Below, one piece after another: positions 41,398 to 52,221 of a DNA stretch of 56,111 bases; position 1 is the stretch's first letter, and each line of letters opens with the position of its first letter. A model generated the notes under the pieces. That model was not told the origin of the DNA. It did not search any database and saw only the letters and a list, made by a program, of their open reading frames with translations. Origin of the DNA: Bacillota bacterium (GTDB lineage Bacteria > Bacillota > Limnochordia > Limnochordales > DUMU01); contig DUMU01000038.1 of assembly GCA_012839805.1 (NCBI GenBank), positions 1 through 56,111 of the forward strand. Reading direction: 5' to 3'. The position numbers and the translations under genes are program-made.

Positions 41398-42642
41398 GTG
41401 GAAGCAGAGCAGTTGCACGTGGCGGGAGTGGAGCGGCTGGAGGCCGGCATCACCGTGGTTCGGGGCATCCGCGCGAGCGGGGTCCACGCGGGCTTGAAGA
41501 AAAAGCGGCGCGACCTGACGCTGATCGTATCGGACGTGCCGGCGGTGGCGGTGGGGACTTTCACCACCAACCAGGTGAAGGCGGCACCGGTGCTGGTGAC
41601 GCAGGAGCGGGTGCGGGGAGAAGGCAAGGGCCGGGCGCGGGCGATCGTCTGTAACAGCGGCAACGCCAACGCCTGCACCGGGCCGCAGGGCGAGGCCGAT
41701 GCCCGGGCCATGGCGGCGGCGGTGGCCCGGGGCTTGGGCATCGCCGAGGACGAGGTGCTGGTCGCTTCCACCGGGGTCATCGGCCTGCACATGGACATGG
41801 ACAAGGTGCGGGCCGGGATCGAGGCGGCACTCCGGGAGCTTTCCACCAGCCGGGAAGCTGCAGCGGCAGCCGCCGAGGGAATCATGACCACCGACACCGT
41901 GCCCAAGGAGGTAGCCGTCCGCTTCCGTATCCACGGGTATGAGTGTCGTTTGGCAGGCATTGCCAAAGGCTCGGGTATGATCCACCCCAACATGGCCACT
42001 ATGCTGGCCTTCCTGGTTACCGATTGCGCGGTCGCCCGGGAAGAGCTGGACCGGGCGTGGCGGGAAGTGGTGGGAAAGACGTTCAACCAGGTGTCGGTGG
42101 ATGGAGATACCAGCACCAACGATATGGCGCTCTTGCTGGCCAACGGCCTGGCGGGCAACCCGCCCCTCGCCGCCGGCGACCCCGAGCTTGCGGTCTTCAA
42201 AGAAGTCCTGGAGTACGGGGCCCGGGAACTGGCCCGGCTGATCGCCCGGGACGGCGAGGGGGCGAGCCGGCTGGTGGAAGTGCAGGTGGAAGGGGCGGGA
42301 AGTGACGAAGACGCCCGGCGCATCGCCCGCAGCATTGTCCGTTCCAATCTGGTCAAGGCGGCCATCTTCGGCGAGGATGCCAACTGGGGACGCATCATAT
42401 GTGCGGCCGGTTATGCGGGAGTGCCCTTCCGCCCCGAAGGGGTGGACATCTACCTCGGAGACGTGCAGGTGTGCCGGCAAGGCGCTGCCCTTCCCTTCGA
42501 TGAGGAGGCAGCTTCCGAGGTTTTGCGCCGTCCGGAGGTACGAATCAGGGTCGTGCTGGCCGAAGGGCAGGGATCGGGTGTGGCGTGGGGATGCGATCTG
42601 ACCTACGATTACGTCAAGATCAACGCCAGTTACCGGACTTGA
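41398..42642 (+). CDS. argJ: Bifunctional ornithine acetyltransferase/N-acetylglutamate synthase
   Basis: Recycles the acetyl group from acetylornithine to glutamate, and in the bifunctional form also uses acetyl-CoA. 414 aa; self-cleavage occurs before the nucleophile Thr201 in KGSGMIHPNMATMLAF, giving alpha and beta chains. FNQVSVDGDTSTNDM and CNSGNANACTG are further hallmarks. GTG at 41398 follows GGGGGAAAGA; 75 bp separate it from argC. Presence of argC-J-B-D implies the cyclic acetyl pathway. Confidence 0.96.
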   Translation: MEAEQLHVAGVERLEAGITVVRGIRASGVHAGLKKKRRDLTLIVSDVPAVAVGTFTTNQVKAAPVLVTQERVRGEGKGRARAIVCNSGNANACTGPQGEADARAMAAAVARGLGIAEDEVLVASTGVIGLHMDMDKVRAGIEAALRELSTSREAAAAAAEGIMTTDTVPKEVAVRFRIHGYECRLAGIAKGSGMIHPNMATMLAFLVTDCAVAREELDRAWREVVGKTFNQVSVDGDTSTNDMALLLANGLAGNPPLAAGDPELAVFKEVLEYGARELARLIARDGEGASRLVEVQVEGAGSDEDARRIARSIVRSNLVKAAIFGEDANWGRIICAAGYAGVPFRPEGVDIYLGDVQVCRQGAALPFDEEAASEVLRRPEVRIRVVLAEGQGSGVAWGCDLTYDYVKINASYRT

Positions 42643-42667
42643 GAATCACGCCAAAGGGGGCATCGTC

Positions 42668-43555
42668 GTGCAAAGTTCCGTGGAGAAGGCCGGGATACTC
42701 GTCGAAGCGCTACCCTACATCCGGACGTTCGCCGGTAAGACGTTCGTCATCAAGTACGGCGGCCACGCGATGGAAGATCCCGAACTCAAGCGGGCGGTGG
42801 TACTCGACGTCATCTTGCTCAAGTACGTGGGGGTCCATCCGGTAATAGTCCACGGCGGGGGTCCTGAGATCACCGCCATGCTGGAGCGGCTGGGCAAGAA
42901 GTCCGAGTTCGTGGCGGGCATGAGGGTCACGGATGCCGAGACGATGGAAATCGTTCAGATGGTGCTGGTCGGGAAGGTCAACCAGGAACTGGTGGCCCTC
43001 ATCAACCGTTACGGGGGGCGCGCGGTAGGCTTGTCCGGGATCGACGGCAATCTGATCGTGGCCCGCAAGCACCAGATGACCCCCGAGGAAGCGGCCGCCG
43101 CCGGTGGCTCGAAAGATCTGGGTTATGTGGGCGAAGTAGAGGCGATCAATCCGGCGGTAGTTCACCTGCTGTCACAGGCCGGTTACATTCCGGTCGTCTC
43201 GTCGGTCGGGGCGGGGCTGGCCGGCGAAACTTACAACATCAACGCCGACCTGGTCGCCGGTGAACTGGCCGCTGCCCTCGGAGCCGAGAAGCTCATCATG
43301 TTGACGGACGTGGAGGGAATCTTCGAAGACCCGAATGATCCGGATTCGCTTATCTCCGCCCTGCAGATGGAACGGGCGAGCCGCATGATCGAAGAGCACC
43401 GGATCCAGGGGGGAATGATCCCGAAGGTGCAGGCCTGCGTGCGGGCGCTGGCCCGGGGGGTGTCGCGGGCGCATATCATCGATGGGCGAAAGCTTCACTC
43501 GCTGCTTTTGGAGATTTTCACCGACCGCGGGATCGGCACGATGGTCATCGGTTAA
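42668..43555 (+). CDS. argB: N-acetylglutamate kinase
   Basis: Phosphorylates N-acetylglutamate, often the arginine-inhibited step when argJ is present. 295 aa with VIKYGGHAM near residue 27, VIVHGGGPEI near 60, YNINADLVAGELAAALGAEKLIMLTDVEG near 180-205, and the C-terminal GGMIPKVQACVRAL. The N-terminal helix (SVEKAGILVEALPYIRTF) is of the type found in arginine-sensitive hexameric enzymes. GTG at 42668 follows AAAGGGGG with 7 nt spacing. Confidence 0.97.
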   Translation: MQSSVEKAGILVEALPYIRTFAGKTFVIKYGGHAMEDPELKRAVVLDVILLKYVGVHPVIVHGGGPEITAMLERLGKKSEFVAGMRVTDAETMEIVQMVLVGKVNQELVALINRYGGRAVGLSGIDGNLIVARKHQMTPEEAAAAGGSKDLGYVGEVEAINPAVVHLLSQAGYIPVVSSVGAGLAGETYNINADLVAGELAAALGAEKLIMLTDVEGIFEDPNDPDSLISALQMERASRMIEEHRIQGGMIPKVQACVRALARGVSRAHIIDGRKLHSLLLEIFTDRGIGTMVIG

Positions 43556-43682
43556 GACGCCGGCAAAGGTTACGGGACCAATCGGCCGCTGGCGTTGCCA
43601 AGCTTAGGCGGGCGGCCGGCGACCGACCGGCACCGGCAGCCCGCATCGGCGACGGGCGGCTGGCAAGAGGAGTGGGTTCCGA

Positions 43683-44924
43683 ATGGAGAGCGTTGAGACC
43701 TTGAAAGAAGCCTTGACGGGGAGTGCCGAGATCATCGCCCGGTCGGAAGCCCACGTGATGAAGACCTACCGCCGTTACCCCGTCGCGCTGGTACGGGGAG
43801 CGGGTTGCCGCGTCTTCGATGCCGAGGGCCGAAGCTACCTGGACTTCGTGGGCGGGATCGCGGTGGCGGTGGTAGGGCACTGCCATCCCAGGGTGGTGGC
43901 GGCCATCCAGGAACAAGCCGCCCGGTTGATCCACACCTCCAATTTGTTCTACACTGAGCCCCAGGCTGCCCTGGCCGAGCGACTCGCGGCCCTCTCGGGC
44001 TTGGAACGAGTCTTTTTTGCCAACAGCGGTACCGAGGCGGTGGAGGCAGCGCTGAAGCTTGCCCGTCGTTACGCGGCCAGCGTGCGACGGGAGGAGGGGC
44101 GGCGGAAGATCGTCTCCGCGTTCAACTCCTTCCACGGGAGGACGCTCGGAGCACTGGCTGCCACCGGGCAGGAAAAGTACCACCGCGGGTTTGAACCGCT
44201 ACCGGCCGGCTTCGAGTATGTGCCGTACAACGACCCGGCGGCACTGGAAGCAGCCGTGGATGAAAAGACGGCGGCGGTAATCCTCGAGCCGGTGCAGGGC
44301 GAGGGCGGGGTGATCCCGGCCACGCCCGAGTATTTGCAGGCGGCAAGGCGCGTGACGCAGGCACGGGGGGCACTTCTGATCTTGGACGAGGTACAAACCG
44401 GGCTGGGGCGGACGGGATGGATGTTCGCTCACGAACGGGCCGGTATTCGGCCCGATATTCTTACCCTGGCCAAGGGGCTGGGCGGGGGAATGCCGATAGG
44501 GGCCATGTTGGCCACGGAGGAGGCGGCCCGGGGTTTTGAACCGGGGAGCCATGCCAGCACCTTTGGCGGCAACCCGCTGGCCTGCCGCGCGGCCCTGGCC
44601 GTACTGGACGTCATTGCCGAGGAGCGGCTGGTGGAGGCGGCCCGGGCGCGGGGAGAAAGGCTCCTGGCGATGTTGCGTGAGCTGGTGCGGTGCCATGGCC
44701 TGAAGGAGGCCAGGGGTGTGGGCCTGATGTTGGGAATCGATCTCGGGCGACCGGTGGCGCCGCAGGTGGTGGCGGCCGCCCGGGAGCAGGGGCTTTTGAT
44801 CAACGCCACCGGACCGGAGACGCTACGGCTCCTGCCCCCGCTCGTGGTGGGCGATGAAGAAGTGGACGCAGCAGTGGCCGCGCTGGATCGGGCGCTGGCG
44901 GCGGTGATGGGGACGAAGGGTTAG
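43683..44924 (+). CDS. argD: Acetylornithine aminotransferase
   Basis: PLP-dependent class III aminotransferase converting N-acetylglutamate semialdehyde to acetylornithine. 413 aa: [17 protein letters not shown] is the cofactor phosphate loop, [16 protein letters not shown] contains the ring-stacking Asp, and the Schiff-base lysine is Lys264 in [18 protein letters not shown] at 43683 follows AAGAGGAG at about 11 nt. A 127-bp gap after argB holds no ORF or terminator that I can see. Confidence 0.96.
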   Translation: MESVETLKEALTGSAEIIARSEAHVMKTYRRYPVALVRGAGCRVFDAEGRSYLDFVGGIAVAVVGHCHPRVVAAIQEQAARLIHTSNLFYTEPQAALAERLAALSGLERVFFANSGTEAVEAALKLARRYAASVRREEGRRKIVSAFNSFHGRTLGALAATGQEKYHRGFEPLPAGFEYVPYNDPAALEAAVDEKTAAVILEPVQGEGGVIPATPEYLQAARRVTQARGALLILDEVQTGLGRTGWMFAHERAGIRPDILTLAKGLGGGMPIGAMLATEEAARGFEPGSHASTFGGNPLACRAALAVLDVIAEERLVEAARARGERLLAMLRELVRCHGLKEARGVGLMLGIDLGRPVAPQVVAAAREQGLLINATGPETLRLLPPLVVGDEEVDAAVAALDRALAAVMGTKG

Positions 44925-44979
44925 AGACGTTGGGGGGGCCCGGGCCGGGCATGAGCTCCGAGATCCGCGCGGATGACGG

Positions 44980-47900
44980 ATGGGCGGGGACGAGGCCGGG
45001 GCTCCGGGCGACGAGGTGGTTTACGTGCCGAAGGATCCAACGCTTCGCCGGGTGATGGTGATCGGCTCGGGGCCGATCGTCATCGGACAGGCGGCTGAAT
45101 TTGACTATGCCGGGACTCAGGCGTGCCGGGCGTTGAGGGAGGAAGGCCTTGAGGTCATCCTGGTTAACAGCAACCCGGCTACGATCATGACCGACCTCGA
45201 GATGGCAGACCGGGTCTACCTCGAGCCGCTCACCCCCGAGCATGTCGAGAAGATCCTGGCCAAGGAACGGCCCGACGGGTTGCTACCCACCCTCGGGGGG
45301 CAGACCGGGCTCAACCTGGCTTTTGCCTTGGCCCGCCAGGGGGTATTGGATCGCCTGGGGGTACGACTCCTGGGCACGCCCCTTTCCGCCATCGAGCGCG
45401 CCGAGGACCGGGAGCTTTTCAAGGAGACGATGCTCTCCATCGGGGAACCCGTTCCGGAGAGCCAGATCGCGCAGAACGTGGACGAAGCCCTGGCTTTTGC
45501 CGAACACATCGGGTATCCGGTCATCGTTCGCCCTGCCTATACGCTGGGCGGCTCGGGGGGCGGGATCGCCCATGATGCCACCGAGCTGCGGGAGATCTGT
45601 ATCCGGGGACTGCGCCAGAGCCTGATCCACCAGGTACTGCTCGAAAAGTCCGTGGCCGGCTGGAAGGAGATCGAGTACGAAGTAATCCGGGACCAGGCCG
45701 ACAACTGCATCACCATCTGTAACATGGAAAACCTCGACCCCATTGGGATCCACACCGGCGATAGCATCGTGGTCGCCCCCAGCCAGACCCTGACCGATCG
45801 GGAGTACCAGCTCTTGCGGAACGCGAGCCTGAAGATCATCCGGGCCCTGGGAGTGGCCGGCGGCTGTAACATACAGTTTGCCCTCGATCCCGCGAGTGAA
45901 CGTTACTACGTGATCGAGGTCAACCCCCGGGTGAGCCGCTCCAGCGCTCTGGCCTCCAAGGCTACGGGCTACCCCATCGCCCGGGTCGCCGCCAAAATCG
46001 CGGCCGGGCTTACCTTGCCGGAGATCAAGAACGCGGTCACCGGGAAAACCACCGCCATGTTCGAGCCGGCCCTGGATTACGTGGTCGTCAAGTTTCCCCG
46101 CTGGCCGTTCGATAAATTCGCCTCGGCCAACCGGATGCTGGGCACGCAGATGAAGGCGACCGGAGAGGTCATGGCCATCGACCGGAGTTTCGAAGGGGCG
46201 CTCATGAAAGCGATCCGCTCCCTCGAGATCGGGCTCGACAGCTTCGAGTGGCCGGGCGTGCGCGAGATGAGCGACGAGATGCTGCGCCGGCGCCTGGCGC
46301 AGGCCGAGGACGACCGGCTCTTCGTTCTGGCCGAGGCCTGCCGCCGGGGTATGACGACCGCAGAGATATACGGGCTAAGCAAGGTTGATCCGTGGTTTAT
46401 CGAAAAGATCCGCGGCCTGGTGCAGTTCACCGGAGAACTGGCCGGGCTTGGAGAAGAGGTACGCCGGCTCGTGGCGCAAGCTTCCGGCTCATTGCCTCTG
46501 AGCCGGCCGCACCAAGGGGGGCAGGTGCGCGAGGGGAGCGGCGGCGACGAACGAAGCACCGGCGGCGAGGGGGGCATGGTTGACGAACAGCGCAAGGTGG
46601 AAAGTCGCCTGGCGGGGGCGCTGGCCCGGGCCAAGCGCTGGGCGGTGGCCGATTCCTACCTCGCGCGGCTGTGGGGGGTGGACGAGCTCTTCGTCCGCCG
46701 CTTGCGCCGGCAATTGGGTCTCGTCCCCGTCTACAAGCTGGTGGATACCTGCGCCGCCGAGTTCGCCGCGGTCACCCCGTACTACTACTCCACTCTCGAA
46801 TGGGAGGACGAAGCTCCTCCCACCGGCCGGCCCAAAGCCATCGTCCTCGGTTCGGGGCCCATCCGCATCGGGCAGGGTATCGAGTTCGACTACTGCTCGG
46901 TGCATTCGGTGTGGGCTCTGCAGCGGGCCGGGGTGGAAGCCATCATTATCAACAACAACCCGGAGACCGTCAGCACCGACTTCGATACCGCCGACCGCCT
47001 TTATTTTGAACCGCTCACCGTCGAGGACGTGCTCAACGTAGTCGAGAAAGAAAAGCCGATGGGGGTAGTGGTTCAGTTCGGAGGCCAGACGGCCATCAAC
47101 CTCTGTGAACCGCTCCACCGGGCCGGTGTGCCCATTCTCGGCACTCCTCCCGATGCGATCGACATTGCCGAGGATCGGGAGAGGTTCGCCCGGCTCGCGT
47201 CCAGCCTCGGTATTCGTCAAACCGAGGGCGCCACGGCCACCTCGATCGAAGAAGCCATGGGCATAGCCCTCAAACTCGGCTTTCCCCTGGTGGTCCGCCC
47301 CTCGTACGTGCTGGGCGGGCGTGCCATGGAGATAGTTCACAATGATACTGAACTTCTTGAGTACATGAAGTTTGCCACCCAGGTGTCGCAGCGGCACCCG
47401 GTGCTGCTCGACCGGTATCTGGCCGGCAAGGAAGTGGAGGTCGACTGCATAGCCGATGGCGAGACGGTGGTCATCCCCGGCATCATGCAGCATGTGGAGC
47501 GGGCCGGGATTCATTCCGGCGACAGCTTTGCGGTTTTCCCGCCCTTCAGCCTGACGGAGCGGGAGAAAGAGACCATCGTGGACTACACTCGCCGGCTGGC
47601 GATCGCTCTCGGCGTGAAGGGACTGATGAACGTTCAGTATGTGGTAGTGGACGGCGAGGTTTACGTGCTCGAAGTGAACCCCCGGGCGAGCCGGACGGTT
47701 CCCTTCCTGAGCAAGGTGACAGGAGTACCGATGGTGGAACTCGCTACCCGGGTGATGCTGGGGCAGAAACTGAAGGAACTTGGGTACAGCGACGGTGTCC
47801 TTCCGCCACCTCCTTTCTACACGGTGAAAGCACCGGTGTTCTCCTTTGAGAAGCTTGGGCTGGTTGACGTAAGTCTTGGGCCCGAGATGAAGTCCACGGG

Positions 47901-48477
47901 TGAGGTGCTCGGGCTGGGCAGGACGCTGGAAGAGGCATTGTACAAGGCCCTGGTGGCTGCTTCGGGACCGCTGCCGGAGGGAGGCGCGATCCTGGCTACG
48001 CTCGCGGACAAAGACAAGCAAGAAGGGGTTCCGCTGGTAGCAGAGCTCGCCCAGCTGGGATTCAGCGTTTACGCGACCACGGGAACGGCCCGGGCCTTGC
48101 GGGCGGTGGGCGTGCCCGTTACCGAACTCGCCAAGATCGGGGAAGGCCACCCCACCGTGCTGGACTTGATTTACGAGGGTAAAGTGAATCTCGTGGTCAA
48201 TACCCCCACCCGGGGGAAGATTCCGGTTCGCAGCGGCTTCCAGCTGCGCCGGGCCGCCACCGAACTGAAGATCCCGTGCCTTACTTCCCTTGACACTTTC
48301 CGAGCTCTGGTACGGGTGATGAAAGAGCGGGCGGTACGCCGGGGGAGTGAGGCCGGGGCGAGGGACGGAGTTGCCGGCATGGATAGTGCCGGCTCCCTGG
48401 TTTCGGAAGAAGTCCTCTCTCTTGGCGATTATCTGGAGATGCTGCGCAAACCGGAGGTCCATGGCGTTCATGCTTAA
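44980..48477 (+). CDS. carB: Carbamoyl-phosphate synthase large subunit
   Basis: Makes carbamoyl phosphate for arginine and pyrimidines. Two homologous ATP-grasp halves are visible: [22 protein letters not shown] and [19 protein letters not shown], each followed by PxxGGQT motifs ([22 protein letters not shown]), and a C-terminal MGS allosteric domain ([14 protein letters not shown]). At 1165 aa it exceeds the usual about 1070: a charged Gly-rich loop lies between halves (about 505-545) and the C-terminus is extended by about 40. ATG at 44980 has no strong ribosome site; GTG at 45019 is closer to the conserved start. The small subunit gene carA is not adjacent. Confidence 0.95.
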   Translation: MGGDEAGAPGDEVVYVPKDPTLRRVMVIGSGPIVIGQAAEFDYAGTQACRALREEGLEVILVNSNPATIMTDLEMADRVYLEPLTPEHVEKILAKERPDGLLPTLGGQTGLNLAFALARQGVLDRLGVRLLGTPLSAIERAEDRELFKETMLSIGEPVPESQIAQNVDEALAFAEHIGYPVIVRPAYTLGGSGGGIAHDATELREICIRGLRQSLIHQVLLEKSVAGWKEIEYEVIRDQADNCITICNMENLDPIGIHTGDSIVVAPSQTLTDREYQLLRNASLKIIRALGVAGGCNIQFALDPASERYYVIEVNPRVSRSSALASKATGYPIARVAAKIAAGLTLPEIKNAVTGKTTAMFEPALDYVVVKFPRWPFDKFASANRMLGTQMKATGEVMAIDRSFEGALMKAIRSLEIGLDSFEWPGVREMSDEMLRRRLAQAEDDRLFVLAEACRRGMTTAEIYGLSKVDPWFIEKIRGLVQFTGELAGLGEEVRRLVAQASGSLPLSRPHQGGQVREGSGGDERSTGGEGGMVDEQRKVESRLAGALARAKRWAVADSYLARLWGVDELFVRRLRRQLGLVPVYKLVDTCAAEFAAVTPYYYSTLEWEDEAPPTGRPKAIVLGSGPIRIGQGIEFDYCSVHSVWALQRAGVEAIIINNNPETVSTDFDTADRLYFEPLTVEDVLNVVEKEKPMGVVVQFGGQTAINLCEPLHRAGVPILGTPPDAIDIAEDRERFARLASSLGIRQTEGATATSIEEAMGIALKLGFPLVVRPSYVLGGRAMEIVHNDTELLEYMKFATQVSQRHPVLLDRYLAGKEVEVDCIADGETVVIPGIMQHVERAGIHSGDSFAVFPPFSLTEREKETIVDYTRRLAIALGVKGLMNVQYVVVDGEVYVLEVNPRASRTVPFLSKVTGVPMVELATRVMLGQKLKELGYSDGVLPPPPFYTVKAPVFSFEKLGLVDVSLGPEMKSTGEVLGLGRTLEEALYKALVAASGPLPEGGAILATLADKDKQEGVPLVAELAQLGFSVYATTGTARALRAVGVPVTELAKIGEGHPTVLDLIYEGKVNLVVNTPTRGKIPVRSGFQLRRAATELKIPCLTSLDTFRALVRVMKERAVRRGSEAGARDGVAGMDSAGSLVSEEVLSLGDYLEMLRKPEVHGVHA

Positions 48478-48492
48478 GGCGTTCATGCTTAA
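48463..48492 (+). repeat. Perfect 15-bp tandem duplication at the carB stop
   Basis: GGCGTTCATGCTTAA occurs twice head to tail (48463-48477 and 48478-48492); the first copy carries the carB stop codon. A third partial form (AGCGCTTAACGCG) follows. Probably a slippage duplication that duplicated the stop region without changing the protein. Confidence 0.9.
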
Positions 48493-48527
48493 AGCGCTTA
48501 ACGCGTAGGCGAGAGGGGTGATCGATC

Positions 48528-49268
48528 TTGATCCGGGTGACGGTGTGGAATGAGTTCCGCCATGAGAAGATGGAGCCGCGAGTCGCGGCCGTGTATCCCG
48601 AAGGGATCCATGGGGCGATAGCCGCCGGGCTCAAAGAGCACGGATTCGCCGTGCGTACAGCCACCCTGGATGAACCCGAGCACGGTTTGAGTGAAGAGGT
48701 ACTCGGCGAGACCGACGTGCTGACCTGGTGGGGACATATCGCCCACCATGAAGTGAGGGACGAGGTCGTGGAGCGGGTTTGGCGGCGGGTGGTCAGGGAC
48801 GGGATGGGGCTCATCGTCCTGCATTCGGGGCATTTCTCAAAGATTTTCACCCGGCTGATGGGGACCACCTGCACGCTGCGCTGGCGGGAAGCAGCCGAAC
48901 GGGAACGGGTTTGGACCGTCGCCCCCGGTCACCCGATTGCCGAGGGCGTTCCCGCCTACTTCGAAATTCCCCATACCGAAATGTACGGGGAGCCTTTCGG
49001 GATCCCCCAGCCGGATGAACTGGTCTTCATTAGCTGGTATCAGGGCGGCGAGGTTTTCCGTAGCGGGTGCTGCTTCCGGCGTGGTCGCGGCCGCATCTTC
49101 TACTTCAGCCCGGGCCACGAGTCTTTCCCCATCTACCGCCAGCCCGAGGTGATACGAATCATCGCTAACGCCGTTCGCTGGGCGAACCCGACCCCGGTGA
49201 CCCCGGGCAAGCTGGACTGGGACAACGTGCCTCCCCTTGAGCCCCTGCCGGGCTGGCATCACTCATAG
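48528..49268 (+). CDS. ThuA-domain protein
   Basis: 246-aa protein of the ThuA-like (class I glutamine amidotransferase-like) fold, related to trehalose-utilisation proteins. [63 protein letters not shown] and [16 protein letters not shown] are typical. No nucleophilic Cys at the glutaminase position. TTG at 48528 follows GAGGGGTG. It takes the position after carB where argF sits in Bacillus. Role unknown, perhaps sugar metabolism. Confidence 0.88.
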   Translation: MIRVTVWNEFRHEKMEPRVAAVYPEGIHGAIAAGLKEHGFAVRTATLDEPEHGLSEEVLGETDVLTWWGHIAHHEVRDEVVERVWRRVVRDGMGLIVLHSGHFSKIFTRLMGTTCTLRWREAAERERVWTVAPGHPIAEGVPAYFEIPHTEMYGEPFGIPQPDELVFISWYQGGEVFRSGCCFRRGRGRIFYFSPGHESFPIYRQPEVIRIIANAVRWANPTPVTPGKLDWDNVPPLEPLPGWHHS

Positions 49269-49374
49269 AGCCCGAGCACGGCAGAAGCGGCTCCGGGCCG
49301 TTGCACGACGGCGAGAACAAGGCCGGCGGCTCTAGGCCCTCGCACGGCAGCGACCGCTCTATCGCTTCCCGGCC

Positions 49375-49962
49375 CTATCGTTCATCAAACCCGATCCAGG
49401 TCACTTTCTCCTTCATTTCAGGATCCTGGCGGGCCGGAGGATCGGGCAGGCCGTCGGGATATCCCAGCGGTGTGGTGGCCACGATCTCCCACTCCGAGCC
49501 GATGGAAAACATTTCCCGGAGCCTGGCTTCCTCGGCCAGCGGGCCGGTCATCCAACAGGTTCCCAAGCCCAAAGCGGTGGCGGCCAGCATCAGATTTTCC
49601 AGGGCGGCCGACGTGCTTTCCAAACTGCTTTTGACGCGGCCGGGATCGTCACCCCGGTAAGTCAGCGCGATGATGACTACCGGAGCTTTGCCCAGCGTAT
49701 GAGCCCACGCGAGCCGGCGTTCCTGATCCGGCGTACGCCGATCGGCGGGGGGCATGCCCCGTTCAACGATCTGCCCGTAAAGCCGGGCAAACTCATCTTT
49801 TTTCGCTCCCCGAGCAACAATGAAATGCCAGGGCTGCGTGTTCCGGGCAGAGGGCGCCCAGTTAGCAGCTTGCAGCACCTTCTCGATCTCAGAGATAGGT
49901 ACCTCGTCTGGCTTATACTGGCGGATGGAGCGACGCCGCCTTATCGCTTCGAAAACCTCCAT
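49375..49962 (-). CDS. Nitroreductase family protein
   Basis: 195-aa FMN-dependent NAD(P)H oxidoreductase-like protein. RRRRSIRQYKPDEVP at the N-terminus, NWAPSARNTQPWHFIV near 34-50 and GLGTCWMTGP near 132 are the standard FMN-binding motifs. ATG at 49962 has GAGGGG about 10 nt upstream. Physiological substrate cannot be read from sequence. Convergent with the ThuA gene; the 106-bp gap holds GC-rich imperfect repeats but no clear terminator. Confidence 0.9.
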   Translation of the reverse strand: MEVFEAIRRRRSIRQYKPDEVPISEIEKVLQAANWAPSARNTQPWHFIVARGAKKDEFARLYGQIVERGMPPADRRTPDQERRLAWAHTLGKAPVVIIALTYRGDDPGRVKSSLESTSAALENLMLAATALGLGTCWMTGPLAEEARLREMFSIGSEWEIVATTPLGYPDGLPDPPARQDPEMKEKVTWIGFDER

Positions 49963-50090
49963 GAAATCTATCCCCTCGGTCCCTGCAAAAGTCGGGCCAC
50001 TTCCGGCTGCCGGAATGGCCCGCTCAACGCCACTCCTTCTGCTGCAGTTTTACCACAAATCCGGGGGCGAAATCATCTGCCGGGACGACT

Positions 50091-50570
50091 CTAACCCGTC
50101 AAGACTCCGGCCACGAGGGTTGTTAACAGGATGAGCAACGTTACGAATCCATACCAACCCACCCTGGCGTTGGCGGACAGGAAGGTCACGTAGCTCGTTT
50201 TGCCACGGCTCAGCTCTTCAGCTTTGGCCATAGCCAGCATGGCGGCACGGTGGATTAGCCCGGTGAGCAGAAAAGCGATCAGCCCCAGGAGCTGCATCAT
50301 GAAGAGAGGAAGACAAGTGAGATCGAACAGGGGTAGCCGGCTCGCCCAGGTCTGGGCCAATCCACTGAGAACGGTAAGACCTCCTCCCACCATGATCGCC
50401 CAGTTGAGTGTAACCGATGCCCGGAGGAGCGCCCGGACGGCATCGGTTCGCCCCTGCTCGGCGGACCGGGCCGCCAGGGTGACCAGCACCAGCAAGGCGA
50501 GCACCCCGCCCAGCCATAACGCCCCACCCGCCAGGTGAACTGCGAGCATCACCACCAGCGTCAGGCCCAT
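50091..50570 (-). CDS. Small CopD/DUF2269-like integral membrane protein
   Basis: 159-aa protein with four hydrophobic segments (about 4-28, 55-75, 85-105, 135-157). MLAVHLAGGALWLGG near the start, with His in the first helix, resembles CopD-like and related heme- or copper-associated membrane families, but the match is short. ATG at 50570 follows GGAGAGGAGCAC, excellent; longer readings to 50969 lie under rarA. A divergent region of 235 bp separates it from rarA; only weak promoter-like elements are visible there. Function uncertain. Confidence 0.75.
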   Translation of the reverse strand: MGLTLVVMLAVHLAGGALWLGGVLALLVLVTLAARSAEQGRTDAVRALLRASVTLNWAIMVGGGLTVLSGLAQTWASRLPLFDLTCLPLFMMQLLGLIAFLLTGLIHRAAMLAMAKAEELSRGKTSYVTFLSANARVGWYGFVTLLILLTTLVAGVLTG

Positions 50571-50805
50571 GTGCTCCTCTCCTTTCACCCACCCCCTTCC
50601 CCCGCGTTTCACCGTGCCCGTCCCCTCCACACTTCTATATGGGCGGAAAGGCTCTGACAGAACCGCCGTGGCTCCTCCTACGGCTGCCCTGTCCAATGGC
50701 AGTAATGGTATCATTCCGGAGGGGCGAGATGGTGGGGATGGGTGGAGCGGGCGCGGACCGGAAGGTAAGGGCGAACGGCGGCATCGCCGGTGCGGGGTGA
50801 CGAGC

Positions 50806-52197
50806 ATGGATCTTTTCGAGTATGGATCAAGGGCGGGGTCAGCGGACGAACCGCTGGCTTTCCGCATGCGGCCGCGCTCCCTCGACGAGTTCGTGGGGCA
50901 GGAGGAGATCGTTGGGCCGGGGCGGCTTCTCCGGCGGGCGATCGAGGCCGACCGGCTTTCCTCCCTCATCTTCTACGGGCCGCCGGGTACGGGGAAAACT
51001 TCTCTTGCTTACGTTATTGCCGGCCACACGGGGGCAGAGTTCGTTTCGCTCAACGCGGTGACGGCCGGCGTGGCCGAACTGCGGCAGGTGATCGAGGCGG
51101 CCCGGGAACGCAGGAAGTTCACGGGAAGAAAGACGATCGTACTCATTGATGAGATTCACCGGTTCAACCGGGCGCAACAGGATGCGCTGCTGCCGGCGGT
51201 GGAGGCCGGAGTCATCACGCTGATCGGTGCGACCACGGAGAATCCCTTCTTTTCGGTGAACTCGCCGCTCCTCAGCCGGGCGATGCTCTGTCGCCTGCGG
51301 CCACTCCGCCGTGAGGAGTTGCGGACGGTGCTCATGCGAGCGATTGCCGACCCGGAGCGGGGGCTCGGTGGCATCCGGCTTGAGATCGCCCCGGAGGCGT
51401 TGGAGCACTGGATCGACGTGGCCGCGGGGGATGCGAGGCGGGCGCTGAACGCGCTGGAGCTGGCCGCGCTGACCACGCCGCCTGACCCCGATGGGGTGGT
51501 CCGGATCACGCTGGAGGTGGCGGAAGATTCGATCCAGCAGCGGGTGTTACAGTACGATCGCCAGGGTGATAATCACTACGACACGATCTCCGCGTATATC
51601 AAAAGCCTGCGGGGTAGTGACCCCGACGCGGCCATCCACTACCTGGTGCGGATGCTGGAGGCGGGCGAGGATCCGCTCTTCATCGCCCGGCGGCTGATGA
51701 TCCAGGCGGCGGAGGACGTGGGAAACGCCGATCCGCAGGCGCTGGTGGTGGCGGTGGCGGCCAGCCTCGCCGTGGAGCGGGTGGGTCTCCCGGAGGGTGC
51801 GATACCCCTCGCCCAGGCTACCGCGTATGTTGCCTGCGCTCCGAAGAGCAACGCCAGCTACGTGGCCCTGGCCCGGGCTCAGGAGGACGTGCGGCAAGGG
51901 AAGGTGGGGCCGGTGCCGGTTCACCTGCGGGACGCCAACTACCCGGGGGCTGCCCGGCTCGGTCACGGCAAGGGATACCTTTATCCGCACGACTTTCCGG
52001 GGCATTTCGTGGTTCAGCAATACCTCCCGGACCTTCTGGCCGGCCGCCGGTATTACGAGCCCACCGAAAACGGGTACGAGGCCGAGATCGGCCGGCGGCT
52101 TGCCGCCTGGCGGCAGGCGGCATCCACGGGCGTGCCGCGCCCTTCCGGCGAGATGGGCGGACCATGGGGAAGTGCCAAGAACGACCAGCAGCAGTGA
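50806..52197 (+). CDS. rarA: Replication-associated recombination protein RarA/MgsA
   Basis: AAA+ clamp-loader-like ATPase acting at stalled forks. 463 aa: RPRSLDEFVGQEEIVGPG, Walker A GPPGTGKTS (58-66), IVLIDEIHRFNRAQQDALLP (Walker B and sensor helix, about 101-120), GATTENPFF (sensor 1) and the MgsA C-terminal domain with YDRQGDNHYDTISAYIKSLRGSDPDAAIHYL. ATG at 50806 is preceded by GGGGTGA; GTG 50797 is possible. The last 40 residues are Gly/Pro/Ser-rich and not conserved. Ends 24 bp before the GT4 start. Confidence 0.95.
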   Translation: MDLFEYGSRAGSADEPLAFRMRPRSLDEFVGQEEIVGPGRLLRRAIEADRLSSLIFYGPPGTGKTSLAYVIAGHTGAEFVSLNAVTAGVAELRQVIEAARERRKFTGRKTIVLIDEIHRFNRAQQDALLPAVEAGVITLIGATTENPFFSVNSPLLSRAMLCRLRPLRREELRTVLMRAIADPERGLGGIRLEIAPEALEHWIDVAAGDARRALNALELAALTTPPDPDGVVRITLEVAEDSIQQRVLQYDRQGDNHYDTISAYIKSLRGSDPDAAIHYLVRMLEAGEDPLFIARRLMIQAAEDVGNADPQALVVAVAASLAVERVGLPEGAIPLAQATAYVACAPKSNASYVALARAQEDVRQGKVGPVPVHLRDANYPGAARLGHGKGYLYPHDFPGHFVVQQYLPDLLAGRRYYEPTENGYEAEIGRRLAAWRQAASTGVPRPSGEMGGPWGSAKNDQQQ

Positions 52198-52221
52198 GGC
52201 AGCCGAAGGGAGAGGAGTCCG

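Noticed and set aside
46489-48486. 665-codon open frame antisense to carB
   Set aside because: High-GC codon bias leaves the antisense frame open; no ribosome-binding site or protein motif, and the sense strand is clearly CarB.
49269-49374. Bidirectional terminator between ThuA and nitroreductase genes
   Set aside because: Imperfect GC repeats (GCACGGCAG twice) but no stem with a T-run on either strand.
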